Positions 26,999 to 33,162 of a DNA stretch of 33,162 bases are shown in pieces. The position numbers and the translations under genes are program-made. A model generated the notes under the pieces. The model was not told where the DNA came from. It was given only the letters and a program-made list of their open reading frames with translations, and did no database searches. Each line of letters starts with the position of its first letter. Position 1 is the stretch's first letter. The stretch spans positions 1 through 33,162 of the forward strand of contig JAEINR010000068.1 of the NCBI GenBank assembly GCA_016342325.1. The letters are read 5' to 3'. Origin of the DNA: Desulfobacterium sp. Lineage in GTDB: Bacteria > Desulfobacterota > Desulfobacteria > Desulfobacterales > Desulfobacteraceae.

Positions 26999-29900
26999 AT
27001 GAAAACTGTGGAAAGTACCGTAACTACAGACGTGGAATCATCCTGTTTGAACCTGTTGATGGATCCGAGCTTTATTGTTGGTAATGATCGGGTAATCACC
27101 TGGGTCAATGATTCCTTCTTGAAAACATTTAGCCTGAAATCCGCCGATGTCATCAATAAAATGACCTGTGAGGAGGCTTGTTCGACCCATTTGTGCGGGA
27201 CCAAGGATTGTCCTGTCTCAAAATCTTCCCGGATAAACAAATTGGTCGTCGCCGAGGTGATTCGTAAAACCGATGGGAATCAGTTTTTTTATTATGCATC
27301 AAAAGCAACACCCATAAACGGCAAAGATAGCGGCACTTTTGTTACGATGACGGACATCACTGAACTGAAAAATACCCAGGCCCACCTGCGGCAGATGCAG
27401 ACAGATCTTGATGTTATTCCTACGCCGATCATGGAAATTGATACACAATTTAATGTCACGTTCATGAACCCTTCCGGTGCGGGGGTGGTGGGTTCTACCC
27501 CGGACGAGGTGCTGGGGAAAAAATGCTACGACCTTTTTAAAACCCCCCATTGTAAGACGGATAAATGCGCCTGTGCCCGTGCCATGAAGACCGATTCGGT
27601 CATCTCTGAACAGACCATCGCCCGCCCTGCAGACGGCGTGATTATCCCGATCAAGTATACGGGTGCGCCCATCAAGGATGCCAAGGGGAATATCAAGGGC
27701 GCGCTGGAGTATATTATTGATGTCACAGAAGAGATGAAGCAGAAGCAGGTGGCCGATGAAAAAATTGAGAACCTGGACACCCTTCCGACTCCGATCATGG
27801 CCATTGATACGGAATTTAATATCACCTATATGAATCCGGCCGGTGCCGGTGTCATCGGCTCCACTCCGGACGAGGTGATCGGGCAGAAATGCTACGATCT
27901 TTTTAAAACCCCCCACTGCCAGACCGATAAGTGCGCCTGCCTCCGGGCCATGAAGACCAACTCGGTGATAACTGAACAGACCATCGCCCGTCCTTCCGAA
28001 GGCGTGATCATTCCCATCAAGTATACCGGGTCCCCCATCAAGGACGCCAAAGGCAATATTAAGGGGGCCCTGGAGTATATTCTCGATGTCACAGATGAGA
28101 TGAAGCAGAAGCAGGTGGCCGATGAAAAAATTGAGAACCTGAACACCATTCCGACCCCGATCATGGCCATTGATCCGGATTTTAATGTCACCTATATGAA
28201 TCCCACCGGCGCCGGTGTCATCGGCTCCACCCCGGATGAAGTGATCGGGCAGAAATGCTACGATCTTTTTAAAACGCCCCATTGCCAAACCGATAAATGC
28301 GCCTGCCTCCGGGCCATGAAGACCAATTCAGTGGTAACGGAACAGACCATTGCCCGGCCTGCAGAGGGCGTGATCATTCCCATCAAGTATACCGGCTCCC
28401 CCATCACGGATGCCAAGGGCAATATCAAGGGGGCACTGGAGTATATTCTCGATGTCACGGATGAGATGAAGCAGAAGCAGGTTGCCGATGAAAAGATTGA
28501 AAACCTGAACACCCTTCCGACCCCGATCATGGCCATTGATACGGAATTTAATATCACCTATATGAATCCGACCGGCGCCAGTGTCATCGGCTCCACCCCG
28601 GATGAGGTGATCGGCAAGAAATGCTACGACCTGTTTAAAACCCCCCATTGTAAAACGGAAAAGTGCGCCTGCCTCCGGGCCATGAAGACCAACTCGGTGG
28701 TAACGGAACAGACCATTGCCCGACCAGCAGAGGGCGTGATCATTCCCATCAAGTATACCGGGTCCCCCATCAAGGATGCCAAGGGCAATATCAAGGGGGC
28801 GCTGGAGTATATCCTTGATGTCACAGACGAGATGAAGCAGAAGCAGGCCGCCGATGAGAAGATTGAAAATCTGAATACCATTCCCACCCCGATTCTCTCA
28901 ATCGACACCGATTATACCATCACTTTCATCAATCCAACCGGGGCGAGCCTGGTCGGCATGACACCGGATGAGGCCATTGGCAAGAAATGCTACGATCTTT
29001 TTAAAACCGACCATTGTCGAACCGACCAATGTGCATGTGCCAGGGCAATGAAAACCGATGCCGTCGTTGATGGCCAGACGGTTGCACACCCCGGGGACAA
29101 GCCCATGCCCATCAAATATACCGGGTCCCCCATCAAGGACGCCAAGGGAAACATCAAAGGCGCCCTGGAGTATATCACCGATGTCACGGCGGAAAAAGAA
29201 GTTGAAAGACTTATCGCCAATGCCGTGGGCGAAGTCGACGGCCTGGTCAATACGTCCAGGCATCAGATGGAGCAAGCCAACGAAAACGTCGAGGATATGA
29301 ACGATATGATCAACCAGGCAGTGAAACAGCTGGATGAGTCCATGGTAACCGTTCATACCATGTTGGACAGTTCCCAGGAGATGGTCGATCTTTGCCTGGA
29401 GTCAAACCGGCTTGCAGATGAGCTTGCCCGGGAAGCTGAAACAGGAAAGGTGGCAGGTAAGGATGCCGGGCGGAAGTTGACCGACATCAACGTGACCATG
29501 GAGAAAAACAACGAGATGGTTAACGGTCTGGTCAATCAGCTGGAGAAAATATCCGGCTTTGTTGATATCATCAAAGATATTGCCTCCCAGACCAATCTGT
29601 TGGCCTTTAACGCTGCCATTGAAGCCGCACGGGCCGGCGACGCCGGTCGGGGGTTCGCTGTCGTGGCCGATGAAGTCCGTAAGCTTGCGGAGAAAAGCTC
29701 CAAATCCGCCATCGATATATCAACCATTGTGAAACGGGTTGAAAAAGATTCCCTTCAGACCATCGGTGCCATGCAGGACGGAATGAAAGGGCTTGCAGAG
29801 GGCGGTGTGGTCATCAATACTGCCCTTGAATCCATGGAAACCATTTCCAGGGATATTGTCACCATATCCGACTCGGTCAACAAGGTGAGCATGAAAGCCG

Positions 29901-30079
29901 ACGGACTCAGCGCTGACGGTAAAGAGGTCATGGAAAAAATAGAACAGGTTTCGTCCTCTTCTAAAAAGAACCAGGCATCTGCGGTTACGGTCAATCAGAG
30001 ATTGTTTGATACGGCCGAGGCCTTGAATCAGCTGGTTGAATCGAATACGAATCTCCAGAACGCTGTGAACAATCTGTAA
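26999..30079 (+). CDS. Cytosolic methyl-accepting chemotaxis protein with six PAS domains
   Basis: This is a soluble chemoreceptor of 1026 aa with no transmembrane segment and no HAMP. Residues ~10-130 are a divergent PAS domain with its own cysteines ('[15 protein letters not shown]'). Residues 138-747 are five tandem PAS modules, each exactly 122 aa and joined by a short helical linker ('[15 protein letters not shown]'). Every module has C-x8-C-x4-C-x-C, e.g. Cys176, 185, 190 and 192 in the first. The C-terminal ~275 residues form the signalling coiled coil, with the tip '[39 protein letters not shown]' (in pieces) that binds CheA/CheW. PAS modules with a cysteine cluster suggest redox, metal or Fe-S/heme sensing, but no cofactor can be assigned from sequence. 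It probably pairs with the triple-CheW protein. Confidence 0.95.
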   Translation: MKTVESTVTTDVESSCLNLLMDPSFIVGNDRVITWVNDSFLKTFSLKSADVINKMTCEEACSTHLCGTKDCPVSKSSRINKLVVAEVIRKTDGNQFFYYASKATPINGKDSGTFVTMTDITELKNTQAHLRQMQTDLDVIPTPIMEIDTQFNVTFMNPSGAGVVGSTPDEVLGKKCYDLFKTPHCKTDKCACARAMKTDSVISEQTIARPADGVIIPIKYTGAPIKDAKGNIKGALEYIIDVTEEMKQKQVADEKIENLDTLPTPIMAIDTEFNITYMNPAGAGVIGSTPDEVIGQKCYDLFKTPHCQTDKCACLRAMKTNSVITEQTIARPSEGVIIPIKYTGSPIKDAKGNIKGALEYILDVTDEMKQKQVADEKIENLNTIPTPIMAIDPDFNVTYMNPTGAGVIGSTPDEVIGQKCYDLFKTPHCQTDKCACLRAMKTNSVVTEQTIARPAEGVIIPIKYTGSPITDAKGNIKGALEYILDVTDEMKQKQVADEKIENLNTLPTPIMAIDTEFNITYMNPTGASVIGSTPDEVIGKKCYDLFKTPHCKTEKCACLRAMKTNSVVTEQTIARPAEGVIIPIKYTGSPIKDAKGNIKGALEYILDVTDEMKQKQAADEKIENLNTIPTPILSIDTDYTITFINPTGASLVGMTPDEAIGKKCYDLFKTDHCRTDQCACARAMKTDAVVDGQTVAHPGDKPMPIKYTGSPIKDAKGNIKGALEYITDVTAEKEVERLIANAVGEVDGLVNTSRHQMEQANENVEDMNDMINQAVKQLDESMVTVHTMLDSSQEMVDLCLESNRLADELAREAETGKVAGKDAGRKLTDINVTMEKNNEMVNGLVNQLEKISGFVDIIKDIASQTNLLAFNAAIEAARAGDAGRGFAVVADEVRKLAEKSSKSAIDISTIVKRVEKDSLQTIGAMQDGMKGLAEGGVVINTALESMETISRDIVTISDSVNKVSMKADGLSADGKEVMEKIEQVSSSSKKNQASAVTVNQRLFDTAEALNQLVESNTNLQNAVNNL
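27410..29239 (+). repeat. Five in-frame 366-nt tandem repeats encoding PAS modules
   Basis: Units start at 27410, 27776, 28142, 28508 and 28874, each 366 nt (122 codons). The central units are nearly identical: the 45 nt ending each of the first two units, 27731-27775 and 28097-28141, match exactly. The last unit is the most diverged. This indicates recent internal duplication or gene conversion, and copy number may vary between strains. Confidence 0.95.
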
Positions 30080-30086
30080 GCGAAAC

Positions 30087-30115
30087 TCCCGGTTGAATCC
30101 ATCATTCGGCCGGGA
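30087..30115 (+). terminator. Hairpin terminator candidate after the chemoreceptor gene
   Basis: TCCCGGTTGAAT (30087-30098) pairs with ATTCGGCCGGGA (30104-30115) over 12 bp, including two G-U pairs, around a 5-nt loop. Only AATTTCC follows, so the U-tract is weak. Confidence 0.55.
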
Positions 30116-30130
30116 ATTTCCGGATGGTCT

Positions 30131-30694
30131 ATGACACTATACGGTAATGTATTATTCACCCCTCGACTCAGGCTGCGACGGGTCACCTACAAGGATATCC
30201 CCACCCTTGCGGCCTGGAGCAACTGTGCCATTGCCCATGGTAAATACCTCTCCCCCCATCCCATCAATGAGGAGGCCGGGTATTTGCAGCTGGAATCGGG
30301 CCTCTTTTGGGGGGAGAAGAGCAAAACCTTTGTTATTGAAATAAAGAAGGGGAAATCCATCGGCTCTATCCATTACTGGCTCAGGTCGGAACGAAAGGAG
30401 TGTGCAGTGGTTGCTTTGAAAATATCGGTGCCCGGTGAAAGGAACAAAGGGTATGGTACCGAGGCCCAAAAGTATCTCATCATCAACCTGTTTGAACGCC
30501 TTAAAATAGATGAAATAGAGATGTATACCGATATCAACAATATTGCCCAGCAACGCTGTCTGACAAAACTTGGCTTTGAACTGGTTGATTCCCTCACCTA
30601 TGATGATCAAAAGGTGACCCGGCTTGGTTCCCTGTTCAGAATCCGTCGCTCACAATATCAACAGTCTTCCATTTACCAATATTATTATGAATAA
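30131..30694 (+). CDS. GNAT-family N-acetyltransferase, RimJ/RimL-like
   Basis: This is a cytoplasmic acetyl-CoA-dependent acetyltransferase of 187 aa. 'TPRLRLRRVTYKDIPTLAAWSN' is the standard N-terminal strand-helix of the RimJ/RimL branch. 'VPGERNKGYGTEAQKYLI' is motif A, with the R-x-x-G-x-G pyrophosphate loop. 'TDINNIAQQRCLTKLGFELV' is motif B. The substrate could be a protein N-terminus, a polyamine or a small molecule. The last 8 nt overlap the start of a histone-deacetylase-family gene (ATGAATAA). Synthesis is therefore coupled to an enzyme likely to remove acetyl groups. Confidence 0.88.
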   Translation: MTLYGNVLFTPRLRLRRVTYKDIPTLAAWSNCAIAHGKYLSPHPINEEAGYLQLESGLFWGEKSKTFVIEIKKGKSIGSIHYWLRSERKECAVVALKISVPGERNKGYGTEAQKYLIINLFERLKIDEIEMYTDINNIAQQRCLTKLGFELVDSLTYDDQKVTRLGSLFRIRRSQYQQSSIYQYYYE

Positions 30695-31712
30695 ACTCGG
30701 TATTCTCATGGATGATCGTTATTTTGATCACGCCATTGAACCCCACTCCCTGGAGAACCCCCAACGGCTCCGTGGGCTTTTTCCCTTGGTACAAGAACGT
30801 TACAAGGGAGCGTTTGAAGCCGTGATTCCACGGGAAGCATGCTTTGAGGAAATAGAACAGGTCCATTCCCGTTTCTATATCAGCCAGGTAAGGGAGCATG
30901 CCGTCAAACCCAACCCGTTTTCCTATGATCGGGACACCTACCTGATGGATCAGTCCCTTGCCACCGCCCAGCTGGCCGCCGGCGGATGCCTGGAGATGGC
31001 CGACCGGGTTATGGATGGGTCTATCCGTAACGGATTTGCACTGATACGGCCACCCGGTCACCATGCCGAGCCCGGCCGGGGCATGGGGTTCTGTGTTTTT
31101 AATAATATTGCCATTACTGCCAAATACTTACAGGCACACTACCAACTTAGCCGTATCCTGATCCTTGACTTTGATATCCACCATGGCAATGGCACCCAGG
31201 AGGTGTTCTATGATTCAGACAAGGTCCTGTTTATCTCAGTGCACCAGAAAGGATTGTTCCCATGCAGCGGAACCCCCACGGAAATCGGTGAGGGGCCGGG
31301 GCGTGGGTATACCATAAATATCCCTGTTCACAGTTTTTTCGGTGATACGGAGTACACCTTTCTTTTTGGAAAGCTTCTCAACAACGTGGTGGAGCAATAC
31401 ATGCCCCAAATTATACTGGTATCTGCGGGGTATGACGGCCATAATAACGACTCCATAAGTGCCACCACTCTGACCAGCCAATGGTATCACACCGTTACCA
31501 CCATGTTGAAACAATGTGCACGGGATATCTGTGGTGACCGGCTGATTTACTTCCTTGAAGGTGGGTATAACCCGGAATCATTGGCGGAATCCGTTCTGGC
31601 CACCATCGACAGCCTGCTTGCGCCGGAGCAGCCCCGGGTCGGTATTTTTCATTCCAAACGGGCCCAAGCCCTTTTCCATCATCATCCCCTTAATGAATTC
31701 TGGACACTGTAA
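30687..31712 (+). CDS. Histone-deacetylase-family deacetylase (AcuC/acetylpolyamine amidohydrolase-like)
   Basis: This is a zinc-dependent deacetylase of 341 aa, typical bacterial length. 'RPPGHHAEPGRGMGFCVFNN' around 121-140 holds the catalytic His pair. 'DFDIHHGNGTQ' supplies zinc ligands Asp163 and His165, and 'SAGYDGHNND' supplies Asp250. All key residues are present, so it should be active. Known relatives remove acetyl groups from lysines of acetyl-CoA synthetase or from polyamines. I chose ATG 30687, overlapping the acetyltransferase stop; an upstream TTG at 30624 would add 21 residues without family similarity. It lacks an obvious ribosome-binding site, which fits translational coupling. 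Confidence 0.92.
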   Translation: MNKLGILMDDRYFDHAIEPHSLENPQRLRGLFPLVQERYKGAFEAVIPREACFEEIEQVHSRFYISQVREHAVKPNPFSYDRDTYLMDQSLATAQLAAGGCLEMADRVMDGSIRNGFALIRPPGHHAEPGRGMGFCVFNNIAITAKYLQAHYQLSRILILDFDIHHGNGTQEVFYDSDKVLFISVHQKGLFPCSGTPTEIGEGPGRGYTINIPVHSFFGDTEYTFLFGKLLNNVVEQYMPQIILVSAGYDGHNNDSISATTLTSQWYHTVTTMLKQCARDICGDRLIYFLEGGYNPESLAESVLATIDSLLAPEQPRVGIFHSKRAQALFHHHPLNEFWTL

Positions 31713-31725
31713 AGGACCCTGACCT

Positions 31726-32160
31726 ATGACGACCCCCCATCCTGTTGACCCCAGTGCGCTCAAGTCTATTTTCCATGAGTGCAACCAGTGCGGAACCTGC
31801 TGCAAGCAATATCGGAAAATCACCCTCCAGGAAGATGAGGTGGCGTTTATTAAAAAAATGGGCGGACACGTGGGTGTTGACTTAGGTTTTGCGGAAATTC
31901 GGGAAAAAGGCCTGGAGCAGGCCACGGCCGATGCAAAGAAAAACGGCAAGATTTTCATGATTCACCCGGATGACAAGGGCTGTATGTTTCTTCAGAAACG
32001 GGACGGCAAGTATTGCTGCAAAATATACCATTACCGCCCCAGGACCTGCCGGGGATTCAAGTGTAATCTTGCCGATGGGACGTTTCTTTCGCTCTTTGGC
32101 CGGGATTCCATCCATCTTCTTGGGCAGAACGCCTACGGGTTGCCCCTGGAGAACGATTAA
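31726..32160 (+). CDS. YkgJ-family cysteine-cluster protein
   Basis: This is a small protein of 144 aa. 'CNQCGTCCKQY' near residues 19-29 is the N-terminal cysteine cluster (C-x2-C-x2-C-C), followed later by 'GCMFLQ', 'YCCKIYHYRPRTCRGFKC'. This pattern marks the YkgJ/UPF0153 family, predicted to bind iron or zinc; the function is unsettled. In related proteins the cysteines may form an Fe-S or Zn site. The start lies 13 nt after the deacetylase stop, in the same operon. Whether it acts on the acetylation pair is unknown. Confidence 0.88.
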   Translation: MTTPHPVDPSALKSIFHECNQCGTCCKQYRKITLQEDEVAFIKKMGGHVGVDLGFAEIREKGLEQATADAKKNGKIFMIHPDDKGCMFLQKRDGKYCCKIYHYRPRTCRGFKCNLADGTFLSLFGRDSIHLLGQNAYGLPLEND

Positions 32161-32425
32161 GGCTCTACCTCCTTTCATTCCCCGGCTGCATATACACAGC
32201 ATCGGGGTAGGGCATCAGCGTTAACCCCCCAACAGGGCAAAGCTGGCAACTTAATATATTGAATTATTGATCCGTAACTTTCCAAACTGGGACATCAAGT
32301 AATTATGGACAAATTGAACTCCTTGCATTTATTCATCTGCCGAATCTAAAAGTAGCGTAACATAGCCTCCCATTTAGTGGGGAGGGATCACATTTTTCAA
32401 ACAATGGATCCCACCTTAGAGATGA
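32161..32425. other. Intergenic region with stem-loops between convergent genes
   Basis: A stem-loop lies at 32180-32207: CCCCGGCTG pairs with CAGC, a 2-nt bulge, then CGGGG. It follows the YkgJ stop but has no U-tract. Further down, CCTCCCA pairs with TGGGGAGG around 32367-32386 (one bulge). GGATC/GATCC arms surround an AT-rich loop near 32386-32410. No gene was seen. Confidence 0.55.
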
Positions 32426-33082
32426 CTAACTTGAAGGTGAATTGATGTGGTATCTTTCAAAAGCGTCCTGTTTGATCTGCTCAAGGTCAATATATAGATC
32501 ATTAACTGGCGATATGACATTAAGAGAATAGCGTTGTAGCCGTTTCCCCAATTTTGTTGGGGAATAGACTCGCAGAATACCAGCTATCTGCATGTTTCCG
32601 TAATCTGCAAGGACATCCATCTGGCCGATGGATTGATCCTTTCGTTTCAGTTCCCGTAACAGGGTCGTGTTGATCTGTTCAAATGAAATTGTGGCAAATT
32701 CACCAAATTTGCCAAAACCTATAAGTCTTGTCAGGCCGGTTAAATTGTTTTCCTTGTAACGGGTATCATGGCAGACGACCAGGCAGGGTTGGTATAATAT
32801 CTTTCCAGACAAAGATTTGACCGGATCTTGTGCAATATCAATTTGTTTTGCAAATGCTTCAAGCTGAATCTGGGTAAGGCTCAACTGAGTGCCGCAATAG
32901 GAGAAAAACATAGGCGGATCAATGAGGCCGACTGCAGCGCAGGTACTTATCCGGGTCCTGGCGCCATATGGCTGGGGCATATAGGTAGGACAGTGGCTTC
33001 GGATAATGTCACTGGCCATGACTTGGAAGTATTTTTGCGAGATGATCCTTTTTTTTCTTCGAAAGGCTGCTTTTTTAAACAT
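32426..33082 (-). CDS. Hypothetical protein, 218 aa, not recognised
   Basis: I do not recognise this protein. It starts with a basic stretch ('MFKKAAFRRKKRIISQKYF'), then a Cys- and Pro-containing part ('SHCPTYMPQPYGARTRISTCAAVGL'), then a soluble alpha/beta-like region ending 'DLYIDLEQIKQDAFERYHIN'. No signal peptide, membrane helix or known motif is visible. No good ribosome-binding site precedes ATG 33082; a start at Met22 ('MASDIIRSH') is possible. Base composition is more AT-rich than its neighbours, which could indicate transfer. It is divergent from a gene beyond the right edge with a strong sigma-54 promoter. Confidence 0.55.
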   Translation of the reverse strand: MFKKAAFRRKKRIISQKYFQVMASDIIRSHCPTYMPQPYGARTRISTCAAVGLIDPPMFFSYCGTQLSLTQIQLEAFAKQIDIAQDPVKSLSGKILYQPCLVVCHDTRYKENNLTGLTRLIGFGKFGEFATISFEQINTTLLRELKRKDQSIGQMDVLADYGNMQIAGILRVYSPTKLGKRLQRYSLNVISPVNDLYIDLEQIKQDAFERYHINSPSS

Positions 33083-33108
33083 GAAAATCTATGACCGCAA
33101 TTGACGGT

Positions 33109-33124
33109 TGGCACTTATTTTGCT
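33109..33124 (+). promoter_or_regulatory. Perfect sigma-54 promoter facing out of the window
   Basis: TGGCAC-TTATT-TTGCT matches the TGGCAC-N5-TTGCW consensus at every specified base. The predicted start is near 33136, reading rightward. The controlled gene lies beyond the window. Confidence 0.8.
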
Positions 33125-33162
33125 GTTGACGGACAGAACAGCGCAGAAATTTTCACTGTCAA

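Noticed and set aside
27299-28288. 329-codon - strand frame within the PAS repeats
   Set aside because: It repeats with the 366-nt period because it is the antisense of the PAS modules; no independent evidence of coding.
27410-29239. Regular tandem repeats that might be read as a CRISPR or satellite array
   Set aside because: The 366-nt units are in frame and encode complete PAS modules inside the chemoreceptor; there are no short repeats with unique spacers.

Overview
The window looks like a chromosomal segment of a sulfate-reducing deltaproteobacterium of the Desulfobacterota, probably Desulfobacterales. This is inferred from gene content, not from a marker gene. The clues are a lactate permease, D-lactate dehydrogenase, Fe-S subunit and pyruvate:ferredoxin oxidoreductase operon; TRAP transport; many sigma-54 elements; and PAS-rich soluble chemoreceptors. 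No rRNA, tRNA, CRISPR array, phage or complete insertion sequence was seen. I read 22 protein genes.

Region 1 (1-9475, + strand) is a catabolic cluster. It holds a GntR/FCD regulator, a threonine-synthase-like PLP enzyme, an N-acyl-D-amino-acid deacylase-type amidohydrolase, a complete TRAP transporter (DctP, DctQ, DctM), a YgeY-like M20 hydrolase and a second fold-type II PLP enzyme. A clear intrinsic terminator ends it. The set suggests uptake of an acylated or otherwise blocked amino acid, deblocking, and PLP-dependent elimination. The true substrate is unknown.

Region 2 (9477-12290) holds a SulP-STAS-cyclic-nucleotide-fold anion transporter with its own promoter. A small Dabb protein follows on the - strand, flanked by REP-like palindromes that share a 22-nt arm.

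Region 3 (12290-24962) is a lactate oxidation module. On the - strand the order is lctP, dld, glcF-type Fe-S subunit, por. Divergently on the + strand lie a hybrid sensor kinase with a periplasmic-binding-like sensor and an NtrC-type response regulator. The 446-nt intergenic region carries two outward-facing sigma-54 promoter matches with repeated GTTTTTT-containing motifs and a dyad between them. The simplest reading is that the two-component pair activates the lactate operon and the kinase gene through a shared enhancer.

Region 4 (24963-30115) is a chemotaxis unit. A long leader with a possible structured RNA precedes a triple-CheW protein. Next comes a cytosolic chemoreceptor with one divergent PAS domain and five tandem PAS modules of exactly 122 residues, each with a C-x8-C-x4-C-x-C motif.

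Region 5 (30131-33162) holds a GNAT acetyltransferase overlapping a histone-deacetylase-family hydrolase by 8 nt, a YkgJ-type cysteine-cluster protein, and an unrecognised 218-residue - strand protein. A perfect sigma-54 promoter points out of the right edge.
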